Shown in pieces: positions 35,249-43,406 of a DNA stretch of 64,000 nt. The notes below the pieces were generated by a model. That model saw only the letters and a list, made by a program, of their open reading frames with translations, did no database searches and was not told the origin of the DNA. Origin of the DNA: an uncultured Paracoccaceae bacterium (lineage in GTDB: Bacteria > Pseudomonadota > Alphaproteobacteria > Rhodobacterales > Rhodobacteraceae); NCBI GenBank assembly GCA_945952025.1, contig CAMFGW010000003.1, positions 1 to 64,000 on the forward strand. The letters run 5' to 3'. A program made the position numbers and the translations under genes. The first letter of the stretch is position 1. Every line of letters starts with the position of its first letter.

Positions 35249-36068
35249 GTGCCAGGGGGAAATCCCGCGCCGGGACCGTTGCCGCCCGGACCAGGGCATC
35301 GACATGGGCCGCCATCGCCTCGACCCGCGCACGGTCGCGGAAAAGGATGTAGCTCTGCCCGATGTAGAGCGCGGCCATCAGCGGCCCGAGGACCGTGAGC
35401 GGTGCCGAAAAGACCTGCCGCGCGTCGTAGAGGTAGAGGCGCACGCGGGGGTAAAGCTCGGCATGAAGGCGTTCGAAGGCCTCGATCTGGCCCTCCCACA
35501 CCGGCTGCGGCAGGGTGCGGTAGTAGCCTTCGCGCGCGGCGAAAGAGGCAAGCTCGTGGATCGGCAGGGCGATCTCATAGTCCGAGCGAGAGGCGCGGAG
35601 GCGGTCGAAGGGATCGCCGTCCCCGGCGCCGTCTTCGGCCCCGGCAAGATCGGCCGCGCCATATTCCCAGTCGGCCATCGCCCGCGTCTTCATCAGGTCG
35701 GGCAGCGTTGCCGGCACATGACGGATCTTCATGCCCTCTGCCTCGCGGTGCCACTCGATCATGCGCGGCGCGTCGGTCAGGGCGAGCGAGGCATCAAGAA
35801 GCTCTCCCGCCATCTCGGGCCGGTCGGACAGGCCCAGAAGCCAGTCGGACGACACCTGAAGCGCCTCGGCCGCACCCGCGACCAGATGGGCGTTCGCGAG
35901 CCGGCCACCGTCGTCCGACAGGATCTGGCTGAGGGTCGAGCGGTCGACGCCGGTTTCGCGGGCGAGGGCGGCGCGCGTCAGGCCGCGCCGTTCCATGGCC
36001 ATGGCCAGACGGTCGCGGAAATGGGTCGCGCGGTCCTGACGGGCCTGACTGTTGGCTTTTCTCACCAT
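35202..36068 (-). CDS. XRE-family transcriptional regulator
   Basis: A 288-residue protein. The N-terminal helix-turn-helix is at about residues 18-75 (RLAMAMERRGLTRAALARETGVDRSTLSQIL), followed by LQVSSDWLLGLSD. The large C-terminal domain (residues about 90-285) has no signature I recognise but looks like a ligand-sensing domain. The ATG at 36068 gives the standard N-terminus; upstream codons in the open frame are unrelated. It is divergent from the fatty-acid desaturase gene with about 76 bases between and is a likely regulator of it. The 3' end overlaps the lipocalin gene end to end. Confidence 0.82.
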   Translation of the reverse strand: MVRKANSQARQDRATHFRDRLAMAMERRGLTRAALARETGVDRSTLSQILSDDGGRLANAHLVAGAAEALQVSSDWLLGLSDRPEMAGELLDASLALTDAPRMIEWHREAEGMKIRHVPATLPDLMKTRAMADWEYGAADLAGAEDGAGDGDPFDRLRASRSDYEIALPIHELASFAAREGYYRTLPQPVWEGQIEAFERLHAELYPRVRLYLYDARQVFSAPLTVLGPLMAALYIGQSYILFRDRARVEAMAAHVDALVRAATVPARDFPLALRTLARGEWPRADSR

Positions 36069-36144
36069 GGGGGATATCTGCACACAACGGTGAAGAAATG
36101 TCGATAAGCCTCTGACTTCCGGCCTGCCCCTGCGGGCGGCTAGA

Positions 36145-37146
36145 ATGGCGGGAACACAGGATAGCAAGACCATGGCTGACAGACCCGCGAAGGATATGAC
36201 TGCAAGCGCCGCCCGTGGCGCGGACGCCTGGCGCAGCGAGGGCGCGGTGGACTGGCCGACGCTTTGGGTCATGGCGGCGACCTACCTGGTCTGGGTGCTG
36301 GCTCTCTGGGTGGTTGCCCCCGTTTCGGTCCCGCTTGCCATCCTGGTCCTGGCGCTGGCGGTGACGCAGCATTCCAGCCTTCAGCACGAGGTGCTGCACG
36401 GCCATCCCTTCCGCCTGCGCTGGCTGAACGAGTTGCTGGTATCCCTGCCGGTCGGCCTCTGCTTTCCCTATGGCCGCTTTCGCGACACGCACCTGGCGCA
36501 TCACCGCGACGAGCTTTTGACCGACCCCTATGACGACCCGGAATCGAACTTCATGGACCCCGCCGTGTGGGAGCGTCAGAGCCGCGCCCGGCGGATGCTT
36601 CTGCGCTGGAACAACACGCTTCTGGGGCGGATGACGATCGGGCCGGTGCAGGGCGTCACGTGCTTTGCCGCGCAGGACTTTACGGCGATCCGGGCGGGCG
36701 ACCGGGCGATCCTGCGCGACTGGATCCTGCATGCGGTCGGGCTGGTCGTCGTCTTCTGGATCGTCGCGCAGTCACCGATGCCGGTCTGGGCCTACCTGGC
36801 CGGGGCCTACCTCGGGCTGTCGATCCTGAAGATCCGCACCTACCTTGAACATCGGGCGCATCTGAAGGCGCGCTGCCGCACGGTCGTCGTGGAAAGCGGC
36901 GGTCCGGGGCCGTTTGCGATCCTGCCGTTTCTATTTCTGAACAACAACTTGCACGTCGTTCATCATGCAAAACCGAATGTCGCCTGGTACCACCTGCCCA
37001 CGCTTTACCGCGCCGGGCGCGAGGATTGGCTGAAGCGAAACGAGACCTACGTCTACCCGAGCTATGCCGCGATCTTCCGCGCGCACCTGGTCAAGGCCAA
37101 GGACCCGGTGCCCCATCCGCTTTACCCGCCGAAGGGGCAGGCCTAA
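36145..37146 (+). CDS. Membrane fatty-acid desaturase family protein
   Basis: A 333-residue di-iron membrane enzyme. The three histidine boxes are present: HEVLHGH near residue 83-89, HLAHHRD near 117-123, and HVVHHAKP near 272-279. Three to four hydrophobic helices (about 43-75, 92-107, 190-225) support an inner-membrane location. The family introduces double bonds or hydroxyls into acyl chains or carotenoids; lipid desaturation is the default reading. ATG at 36145 is used, with an in-frame ATG at 36172 equally plausible. It is divergent from the XRE regulator and convergent with the Nudix gene, with stops 4 bases apart. Confidence 0.82.
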   Translation: MAGTQDSKTMADRPAKDMTASAARGADAWRSEGAVDWPTLWVMAATYLVWVLALWVVAPVSVPLAILVLALAVTQHSSLQHEVLHGHPFRLRWLNELLVSLPVGLCFPYGRFRDTHLAHHRDELLTDPYDDPESNFMDPAVWERQSRARRMLLRWNNTLLGRMTIGPVQGVTCFAAQDFTAIRAGDRAILRDWILHAVGLVVVFWIVAQSPMPVWAYLAGAYLGLSILKIRTYLEHRAHLKARCRTVVVESGGPGPFAILPFLFLNNNLHVVHHAKPNVAWYHLPTLYRAGREDWLKRNETYVYPSYAAIFRAHLVKAKDPVPHPLYPPKGQA

Positions 37147-37150
37147 AGAG

Positions 37151-37846
37151 TCAGCTCTGGCCGATCCCCAGCCGGCGGAACATCGGCACCGGTCCCGAAT
37201 TGTCGAAGAATGGCACGCTTGCCGGCACCGGCAGGGCCGCGCCGGGGGGCAGGGGGCGCAGAAGGGCGGCGAGTTCGGCCAGAACCACCTCGGTCACGAA
37301 GGGCAGGTCCAGCCGGCGCGCCTCGGCCAGCGCCACCCAGTGCAGGTGCGACAGCTCATCGGAGGCGGCCGAGAAATCATCCGCCGACCCTTCGATCGCA
37401 TCGGCATCGGCCAGGAAGAAGCGCGCATCGAACCGCCGCGACCGGCCGGGGGGCGTGATCGCGCGGAAGACGAAGCGCAGGGGGGCGCCCGGGGAAAGGG
37501 TCAGGCCGGTTTCCTCGACCAGTTCGCGGCGGGCGGCGGTCAGAAGGGCGCGGTCCATTCCCGGCTCGGACCGTTCGGCCAGCCGCGCCCGACAGGTGGG
37601 GTCGAGTGCGGCACCCGGCTCTGGCCCGAATTTTGGCCCGAATTCTGGCCCGAATTCTGACCCCAGCTCTGGCCCGAGCGCGTCGGCTTCGTCGACCGCG
37701 CCGCCCGGAAAGACATATTTTGACGGCATGAAGACCGCCGCAGCCCCCCGCTGGCCCATCAGAACCGAGGGGCTGTCCGCGCCGCGCCGCAAGAGCAGGA
37801 TGGTCGCCGCCGCGCGCGGGACGGAAGGGGCCTCGGCCTCGCTCAT
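37151..37846 (-). CDS. Nudix hydrolase with an internal low-complexity insert
   Basis: A 231-residue Nudix protein (RAAATILLLRRG N-terminus; VFPGGAVDEAD; catalytic box core AARRELVEETGL near residue 103-114). Nudix enzymes cleave nucleoside diphosphates linked to other moieties, such as oxidised nucleotides, ADP-ribose or CoA. Between the PGGAVDEAD strand and the Nudix box, residues about 56-76 are a GPEF-type repeat coded by five 12-bp units, in a loop that should tolerate insertion. The start ATG overlaps the stop of the DUF983 gene (ATGA), so the two are coupled. Confidence 0.83.
   Translation of the reverse strand: MSEAEAPSVPRAAATILLLRRGADSPSVLMGQRGAAAVFMPSKYVFPGGAVDEADALGPELGSEFGPEFGPKFGPEPGAALDPTCRARLAERSEPGMDRALLTAARRELVEETGLTLSPGAPLRFVFRAITPPGRSRRFDARFFLADADAIEGSADDFSAASDELSHLHWVALAEARRLDLPFVTEVVLAELAALLRPLPPGAALPVPASVPFFDNSGPVPMFRRLGIGQS
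37619..37678. repeat. Five 12-bp tandem units inside the Nudix gene
   Basis: Units begin at 37619, 37631, 37643, 37655 and 37667, with consensus TTCTGGCCCGAA on the plus strand. The first three are nearly perfect. Twelve is a multiple of three, so copy-number changes would not shift the frame. Confidence 0.9.
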
Positions 37847-38289
37847 GCGGGGGGGCTCACGGTCGGGTCGGGGCCGTCCAGCGGGTCGGGCGATTTCGAA
37901 AAGCCGTGCATCCGCTTGGCCCATTGCAGGGCGACGAGCGCGCCCTTGAGGCGGGGCAGCAGGTAGAGCGACAGGGCCACACAGCCGATCGACAGGACGA
38001 CGGACAAGAGAAGGGGGTCGGGCCGCCAGGCGAAATAGACGAACATCAGGACCGGAGCCAGCAGGTGGCCCACGATCAGGATCGTGAGGTAGGCCGGACC
38101 ATCGTCCGCCCGGTGGTGGTGCAGTTCGGTGCCGCAGGTCGGGCAATTGTCGCGGACCTTCAGGTAGCCCTGAAACATCTTGCCCTCGCCGCAGTTCGGG
38201 CAGCGCCGGTTCCAGCCGCGCCAGAGCGCGGTGCGTGTGTCGCGCTCGACCTCTTCGGCGTGGGACATGGGCTGGGCATCGTTCGGCAT
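37843..38289 (-). CDS. DUF983 family membrane protein
   Basis: A 148-residue protein. The N-terminal part has a zinc-ribbon-like pair of CxxC motifs (RRCPNCGEGKMF and DNCPTCGTEL, residues about 29-56). Two transmembrane helices follow (about 66-88 and 92-112). This is the DUF983 arrangement, of unknown function, common in alphaproteobacteria and sometimes near cytochrome c oxidase genes, though none are seen here. It is followed by the overlapping Nudix gene. An ATG eight codons in (MSHAEEVERD) is an alternative start. Confidence 0.85.
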   Translation of the reverse strand: MPNDAQPMSHAEEVERDTRTALWRGWNRRCPNCGEGKMFQGYLKVRDNCPTCGTELHHHRADDGPAYLTILIVGHLLAPVLMFVYFAWRPDPLLLSVVLSIGCVALSLYLLPRLKGALVALQWAKRMHGFSKSPDPLDGPDPTVSPPA

Positions 38290-38477
38290 GGCGGCTCTCC
38301 GTTTGACCCCCCGCCCATATCAGGCTTCGGCACCGGGCGCGATGGGCGGCGGGGCGGCATCACCGGGGACAGCAGCGAAATAATGGCACAGGGCCGGGAA
38401 AAAAAGTGCGCGGGGCCGCGACGGATCGGCCGGCCCGGTCCGTATCACCCTCGCAAACCCCGAAGATGGAGACTTCG

Positions 38478-39095
38478 ATGACCCGCATTTCCTTGAACCG
38501 CCCGACCGCGCTGGTGACGGCAGCCCTTCTGGCCGCCGGACTGGCCGCCGGCGTGGCGACCGCCCAGCAGGCCCAGACGCCCGACCAGGCGCCGGACCAG
38601 CCGGGCCGCTGGATGGCGCAACTGATGCTGATGGACACGAACAAGGACGGCCAGATCACCAAGGCCGAGGCCGACGCCTACCGCGCCGGCCAGGAAAAGG
38701 CGATGGACGCCAATGGCGACGGCGTGATCTCGATGGACGAGATGAAGGCGGGGATGGCCAGGATGATGGGCGTAGAACCGACCGGCCGGGCCGGCCAGAT
38801 GGGCGAGATGCGCTTTGCCAGGCTCGACACCAACGGGGATGGCGCGCTCTCGGCGGACGAGATGGCGGCCGACAACCGCTTTACCCAGATCTTCAAGCGG
38901 ATCGACCAGAATGGCGACGGCACCCTGGACAAGGACGAACTGGCCCAAGCCCAGACTTGGGCGCAAGAGCATCGCGGCAAGAAGCACGGGCGCAGGGGCG
39001 ATTGCGGCGACCGGGGCTTTGGCAAGCCGGGAATGGACCAGCCTGCCGGGGACCAGCCTGCCGGGGACCAGCCGGGTGACGGATCGAACGGCTGA
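38478..39095 (+). CDS. Secreted EF-hand calcium-binding protein
   Basis: A 205-residue protein with a signal peptide (LVTAALLAAGLAAGVATAQQ, cleavage near residue 30). Four EF-hand loops are seen: DTNKDGQITKAE, DANGDGVISMDE, DTNGDGALSADE and DQNGDGTLDKDE (residues about 53-160), all with good calcium-ligand positions. The C-terminal tail is basic, then has three DQPAG/DQPG repeats. It is probably periplasmic calcium or metal binding. GGAG six bases before the ATG at 38478 supports this start over an ATG at 38466. It precedes the ECF sigma/membrane protein/CnrX-like run, a combination that suggests envelope or metal stress sensing. Confidence 0.87.
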   Translation: MTRISLNRPTALVTAALLAAGLAAGVATAQQAQTPDQAPDQPGRWMAQLMLMDTNKDGQITKAEADAYRAGQEKAMDANGDGVISMDEMKAGMARMMGVEPTGRAGQMGEMRFARLDTNGDGALSADEMAADNRFTQIFKRIDQNGDGTLDKDELAQAQTWAQEHRGKKHGRRGDCGDRGFGKPGMDQPAGDQPAGDQPGDGSNG

Positions 39096-39104
39096 CACGA
39101 ATGA

Positions 39105-39140
39105 CACCGGCGCCCGCCCTTTCGGCGGCGCGCGCCGGTG
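39105..39140. terminator. Strong hairpin after the EF-hand gene
   Basis: CACCGGCGC (39105-39113) pairs perfectly with GCGCCGGTG (39132-39140). No T tract follows on the plus strand, so it may be a weak or factor-dependent terminator. Confidence 0.5.
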
Positions 39141-39198
39141 ACTAGGTTGGTGAGGCGGGCCGCTGGTGCTTCAGCGGGCGGCCGGGTTGGAAGGGGCT

Positions 39199-39867
39199 AT
39201 GGACGGCAGCAGGGTGCGGACCACGGAAGCCAGTGCGACGGATCACCCGCAGCGGGACGGCGCTGCCGCGACCGGCGGTGCCGGGTTCGTGGCCGATCCG
39301 GTGCGCCGGGCCGACGCGCTGTCGATGGAACGCTTTGCCGCCGGCGACCGGGCGGCGGCGCGCGATCTGACCGAGCGGTTCCTGCCGCTGTGCTACCGGC
39401 TCGCCTGCCGGCTCCTGTCGGTTCCGGCCGAGGCCGAGGATGTGGCGCAAGAGGCGATGATGCGGCTTTTTGCCAAGGCGCCCGACTGGCAGGGCGAGCG
39501 GGCGCGGATCTCGACCTGGCTCTACCGGGTCACGGCCAACCTCGCGACCGACCGGCTGCGGGCGCGCCCGACCCTGCCGATCGAGGCGGCGGACGCCGTT
39601 CCCGCCCCCGGGCCAGGGCCAGAGGCGGCGCTGACCGACCGGGCGCGGCTTATGGCCTTGCAGGCGGCGCTCGACGGCTTGCCCGAACGGCAAAGGCTTG
39701 CCATCGTCCTCAGTCAGATCGAGGGGTTGGCGCAGGCCGAGGTGGCGCAGGTCATGGGCTGTGGGATCGAGGCGGTGGAAAGCCTGGTCGCGCGTGGCAA
39801 GAAAGGGTTGGCGGCTGCTCTTGGGCCGCAGCGCGGGGCGCTCGGGTTTGGAGGCGAAGATGAGTGA
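39199..39867 (+). CDS. ECF-type RNA polymerase sigma factor
   Basis: A 222-residue extracytoplasmic-function sigma factor. Region 2 (about residues 40-110) includes LLSVPAEAEDVAQEAMMRLF and WQGERARISTWLYRVTANLATDRLR. Region 4 (about 150-205) includes LDGLPERQRLAIVLSQIEGLAQAEVAQVMGCGIEAVESLVARGKK. An unusually long N-terminal extension of about 38 residues precedes region 2. GGAAGGGG just before the ATG supports the start. It overlaps the next gene by 8 bases. A membrane protein and CnrX-like sensor follow, so it probably answers an envelope signal. Confidence 0.9.
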   Translation: MDGSRVRTTEASATDHPQRDGAAATGGAGFVADPVRRADALSMERFAAGDRAAARDLTERFLPLCYRLACRLLSVPAEAEDVAQEAMMRLFAKAPDWQGERARISTWLYRVTANLATDRLRARPTLPIEAADAVPAPGPGPEAALTDRARLMALQAALDGLPERQRLAIVLSQIEGLAQAEVAQVMGCGIEAVESLVARGKKGLAAALGPQRGALGFGGEDE

Positions 39868-40312
39868 CCGGGACAAGCGTCCGTCGGGCGCGGAAGAGGA
39901 ACTGGCGGGGCTCTTCGCGCTGGCGCGCGCGGCGGCGCCCGAGCCATCGGATGCGCTTGCGGCCCGCGTTCTGGCGCAGGCCACGGCGCTGCAGGGGGGG
40001 GCGCTGCAGGGGGGTGCGGCCCCGGCCGTGCGCCCTGCGCCCGCTGGCCGGGACCGCCGTCCGGGCCGCGCCGGCTTGGGTATCGGGCGCTGGGTCAATG
40101 CCGGGGGGCTCGCCCTTGCCGGGGCGCTGGGGTTCGCGGCCGGGTTCGCGGGCCTTCTGGATGCGGCGCCCCTTCAGACTGCTCTTTTTCCGACCTCGCT
40201 TTTTCCGGCTTCTGCCACACAGGCCGACGAGGCGGCCGAGCTCAACTACCTGACCGAGGGGCCGCCCGGCGCTTCGGTGCTGCTGGGTGCGGAGAGCGAC
40301 AGGGCCGAGTAA
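39860..40312 (+). CDS. Single-pass membrane protein, candidate anti-sigma factor
   Basis: A 150-residue protein. The N-terminal cytosolic part (EEELAGLFALARAAAPEPSDALAARVLAQA) has no named motif. One transmembrane helix lies at about residues 76-100 (NAGGLALAGALGFAAGFAGLL), and a short periplasmic tail follows. It has a small internal duplication (ALQGGALQGGA). The gene overlaps the ECF sigma gene by 8 bases, the classical position for an anti-sigma factor, but a ZAS zinc motif is absent. Function is inferred from position only. Confidence 0.68.
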   Translation: MSDRDKRPSGAEEELAGLFALARAAAPEPSDALAARVLAQATALQGGALQGGAAPAVRPAPAGRDRRPGRAGLGIGRWVNAGGLALAGALGFAAGFAGLLDAAPLQTALFPTSLFPASATQADEAAELNYLTEGPPGASVLLGAESDRAE

Positions 40313-40327
40313 GGACGACAGACCGAA

Positions 40328-40849
40328 ATGGACGATGACATGACCGAACCCCCTTCGCCCAATCCGGGGCCCAATCGCTCAACGCCACCGGCCGCCACCG
40401 GCCGCCGGCATGGCCTGAAGCTGGCGCTTGGCCTGTCGGTCGTCCTGAACCTGCTGCTTCTGGGCCTGATCGCCGGCGGCCTCGCGCGCGGACATTCCGG
40501 CCGGATGGGCCCTCCGGATGCCGGGCTCGGGCCCCTGGCCAGCGCGCTGACGCCCGAGGACAGGAAGGCGATGCGCGAGGGGTTCGTGCGCATGGGCCAG
40601 AACTGGCGCGCCTACCGGCAGGCGGCGGCCGAGGATGCCCGCGCGCTGGCCGCGATCATCGCAACCGAGCCCTTCGACCGCGCCGCCGCGCAGGCGGTCC
40701 TCGACCGCCAGACCCAGTCGGTCGGGCAGCGGATGCAGTCGTCGCAGTCGCTGCTTCTGGACCGGATCGCGGGCTTGAGCCCCTCCGAGCGTCAGGCCTT
40801 CGCGGCCCGGCTGACGCAGGCGCTCGACCAGCGCAAGGGCGGGGACTAG
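40328..40849 (+). CDS. Periplasmic heavy-metal-sensor domain protein (CnrX/CpxP-like)
   Basis: A 173-residue protein with a cytosolic N-terminus, one transmembrane helix (about residues 32-54, LALGLSVVLNLLLLGLIAGGLA), and a helical periplasmic domain with LTPEDRKAMREGFVRMGQNWRAYRQA and LSPSERQAFAARL. These repeats resemble the LTxxQ-type hooks of CpxP/CnrX 'metal sensor' domains. With the ECF sigma and membrane protein just upstream it fits a CnrYXH-like arrangement. No His/Met cluster that would define the metal is seen. ATG at 40328 or ATG at 40340 could be the start. Confidence 0.78.
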   Translation: MDDDMTEPPSPNPGPNRSTPPAATGRRHGLKLALGLSVVLNLLLLGLIAGGLARGHSGRMGPPDAGLGPLASALTPEDRKAMREGFVRMGQNWRAYRQAAAEDARALAAIIATEPFDRAAAQAVLDRQTQSVGQRMQSSQSLLLDRIAGLSPSERQAFAARLTQALDQRKGGD

Positions 40850-40857
40850 GCGGCTTT

Positions 40858-42243
40858 TCAGGCGGCGCTGCGGTCGGTCCAGACCTGATCGCGGCCTTCG
40901 GCCTTGGCCGCCATCAGCGCGCGGTCGGCGCGCGCCAGAAGCTCGTCCGGGGTCGGGCCGTCGGCGGGCAGGCCCATGGCAAGGCCGATCGAGAGGGTGA
41001 CGGGCACGTCGGTGCCGCCCGGCAGGGTGACGGGGCGGGCGCGGGCGGCGGCGAGCAGGCGGTCGGCCACCGCGCGGGCGGTCGTGGCGCTGGCGTCCGG
41101 CAGCGCGATCAGAAACTCCTCCCCGCCGATGCGGGCGATGAGGTCCTGGGCGCGGAGTTCGGCCCGAAGGCGCCGGGCGACTTCGGCCAGCACCTGGTCG
41201 CCGGCGGCGTGGCCCCAGCTGTCGTTCACCGCCTTGAACCGGTCGAGGTCCAGGATCAGGACGCCGAAGCTGCGCCCGCTTTCACCGGCGCGGCGTGCGA
41301 TGCGGGCCAGTTCCGGCAGGGCGTGGCGGCGGTTGTGCAGGCCGGTCAGCGGGTCGATCACCGCAGCGCGCAGCCCGTCGGCGACCGACAGGCGCAGCTG
41401 GTCGGCGCGGCGCTTGCGGGCCAGTTCGGTCGCGAGCCTGAGTGCTGCCTCGGCCGCCGGTGCCGTCATGTCGATCAGCGCCGCCGCGCCCAGGTCGAGC
41501 GCCATCGCCGCCTCGCTGTCCGGCGGGCCATCGGTCGCAAGGCAGAGGGCCGCGTGGCGCGTGTCTGTCCGGGCGCGCAACTCGGTCAGCAACGACAGGC
41601 CGCCATGCGGGCCGTGGTAGTCCATGTCGACAAGGAAAAGGTCGGGGTCGGACCCGCTGCCCGGATCGGGCGAGAGGGCGGCGTCCCGGTCCAGGACCAG
41701 AAGACGGTCGCGCACATGGGGCTGAAGCGCCCGTTTCCAGGCCAGCCCGGTTTCGACCCGCGCGCCGATCAGGCCGATGAGCCCCGCGCCCTCGAAGGCC
41801 GGTGCGGCTTCGGCAAGGCCCCGTAGGTCAGCCTCGGCGTGCAGGCCCAAGGCTTCGGCAGGCTCGCGCCCGCGCAGAAGGCTGCGGATACGGGCCAGCA
41901 GGAGCCGGTCGTCGACGGGACGCTGGAACAGGTCGTCGGCACCGGCGGCCAGCGCCGCGCGCCGGTCGGCGGGCGTCATGCCGGCGTCGGCCAGGATGAT
42001 GACCGGCAGGGTGCGGGTCAGCGGGTCCGCCCGCAGGCGCGCGCAGAGGGCGAGCGCGCCGTCCGCAGGTCCGGCGAGGATCGCCAGGTCGGGGCGCGGG
42101 GCCTTCGCTTCGCCCCGCGCGGCCCCCATCGCCTCGTCGCCCGAGGCGACCTGCAGCGTTGCGTAATGCGCCGAGCCGAGCCGGACCTTCATCACGATGC
42201 GATTGGTCGCGACGGGATCGACGAAGAGGATGGTCCCGGCCAC
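40858..42243 (-). CDS. PleD-like diguanylate cyclase (two receiver domains plus GGDEF)
   Basis: A 461-residue protein with two receiver-like domains (about residues 1-120 and 150-270) and a C-terminal GGDEF domain. The catalytic motif is GGEEF near residue 373, preceded by an inhibitory I-site RAQD, so c-di-GMP synthesis with product inhibition is expected. Receiver 1 lacks the usual phospho-acceptor Asp (PDLAILAGPADG) and the Lys of the KP motif (QRP), so it looks like a pseudoreceiver. Receiver 2 keeps LFLVDMDYHG with an Asp. The start GTG at 42243 gives MAGTILFVDPVATNR. It is divergent from the DUF3572 gene and convergent with the CnrX-like gene. Confidence 0.88.
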   Translation of the reverse strand: MAGTILFVDPVATNRIVMKVRLGSAHYATLQVASGDEAMGAARGEAKAPRPDLAILAGPADGALALCARLRADPLTRTLPVIILADAGMTPADRRAALAAGADDLFQRPVDDRLLLARIRSLLRGREPAEALGLHAEADLRGLAEAAPAFEGAGLIGLIGARVETGLAWKRALQPHVRDRLLVLDRDAALSPDPGSGSDPDLFLVDMDYHGPHGGLSLLTELRARTDTRHAALCLATDGPPDSEAAMALDLGAAALIDMTAPAAEAALRLATELARKRRADQLRLSVADGLRAAVIDPLTGLHNRRHALPELARIARRAGESGRSFGVLILDLDRFKAVNDSWGHAAGDQVLAEVARRLRAELRAQDLIARIGGEEFLIALPDASATTARAVADRLLAAARARPVTLPGGTDVPVTLSIGLAMGLPADGPTPDELLARADRALMAAKAEGRDQVWTDRSAA

Positions 42244-42378
42244 GCTAGGCCCCCCGGCTGACTGGCTCCGATCTGGCCAATGTCGGGCGCAAAGGTTAAC
42301 AAATGGTTTCCAAGTGTCGATCCCGTGGCGATTTTCGCCCGGTTTTCTGTGGACAGGACCCTGATTGTGGGACGGAGC

Positions 42379-42663
42379 GTGAACAATTCGCGGGCACAGG
42401 CCGAGGTTCTGGCGTTGCGTGCGCTCGGCTGGGTCGCCGGGGACGAGGGGCGGCTCGGGGCCTTCCTGTCGCTGTCGGGCACGGCGCCCGACCAGATCGC
42501 GGCGCAGGCCCGCAACGGGGTTTTCCTGGGGGCGGTCCTCGACTTCCTTCTGTCCGACGACGGGCTCGTGACCGGCTTTTGCACTGACGCGGGCCTGCCC
42601 TTCGACGCGCCGATGCGGGCGCGGGCAGCGCTTCCCGGGGGTGCGGTGCCCGACTGGACGTGA
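42379..42663 (+). CDS. DUF3572 family protein
   Basis: A 94-residue alphaproteobacterial protein of unknown function. The family pattern is visible: AEVLALRALGWVAGDEGRLGAFLSLSG, then FLGAVLDFLLSDDGLVTGFC. The start is uncertain: GTG at 42379 has GGACGGA upstream and gives the usual family length, while GTG at 42367 and ATG at 42280 are in frame. It is divergent from the PleD-like gene, with a GGTTAAC-containing stretch between. The HAD gene follows 47 bases later. Confidence 0.75.
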   Translation: MNNSRAQAEVLALRALGWVAGDEGRLGAFLSLSGTAPDQIAAQARNGVFLGAVLDFLLSDDGLVTGFCTDAGLPFDAPMRARAALPGGAVPDWT

Positions 42664-42710
42664 GCGCGCGCTTCGGCCATGGTGCCGCCGAATTGGAACG
42701 GGGACGCGCG

Positions 42711-43406
42711 ATGGCCATTCGGGGACTGCTTTTCGACAAGGACGGCACACTTTTCGACTTCCGGGCCACCTGGGGCGGCTGGACGCGGGCGGTGATCGAC
42801 GACCTGTCGGGCGGCGACCCGGCGCGGGCGCAGGCGGTTGCGGGCGCCTTGGGCTTTGATCCGGCAACCGGGGTCTTTCAGCCCGACAGCCCGGTCATCG
42901 CCCATACGGTGGCCGAGATTGCGAACGACCTTTTGCCGCACCTGCCGGGCGAAAGCCTGAAGCCGCTGGTCGAGCGGCTGAATGGCCATGCGATGGTCAG
43001 CCGCATGGTGCCGGCGGTCGAGCTCACGCCGCTTTTCGCGCGCTTTCGGGCCATGGGGCTGAAGATCGGCCTGGCGACCAACGATGCCGAGGCGCCGGCG
43101 CGGGCCCATCTGGCGCAGGCGGGGATTTCCGACGCCTTCGATTTCATCGCCGGCTTCGACAGCGGCTGGGGCGGCAAGCCCGAGGACGGGCAGATGCGCG
43201 CCTTCCTGGCCCTGACGGGTCTTCAGCCGGCCGAGGCCGCCATGGTCGGCGACAGCCTGCATGACCTTGACGCAGGCCGCGCCGCCGGGATGCGGACGGT
43301 CGCCGTCCTGACCGGGATCGCGCCGCGCGAACGGCTGGCGCCCCATGCCGACGTGGTGCTCGATACGATCGACGGCTTGCCCGGCTGGGTTTCGGCGCAG
43401 GGCTAA
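42711..43406 (+). CDS. HAD-family hydrolase (phosphoglycolate-phosphatase-like)
   Basis: A 231-residue HAD phosphatase. Motif I is LLFDKDGTLFDF with the nucleophile Asp at about residue 9, motif II is LATNDAE near 124, and motif III/IV are GWGGKPEDGQM and MVGDSLHDL (about 160-185). A helical cap lies between. Closest group: phosphoglycolate phosphatase-like enzymes, but the exact substrate is open. The ATG at 42711 is used; a GTG at 42660 would lengthen it by 17 residues. The last 13 bases including the stop are tandemly duplicated. Confidence 0.85.
   Translation: MAIRGLLFDKDGTLFDFRATWGGWTRAVIDDLSGGDPARAQAVAGALGFDPATGVFQPDSPVIAHTVAEIANDLLPHLPGESLKPLVERLNGHAMVSRMVPAVELTPLFARFRAMGLKIGLATNDAEAPARAHLAQAGISDAFDFIAGFDSGWGGKPEDGQMRAFLALTGLQPAEAAMVGDSLHDLDAGRAAGMRTVAVLTGIAPRERLAPHADVVLDTIDGLPGWVSAQG

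Noticed and set aside
42280-42310. GGTTAAC before the DUF3572 gene as a CtrA site
   Set aside because: Only a single half-site; the full TTAA-N7-TTAA pattern is absent.
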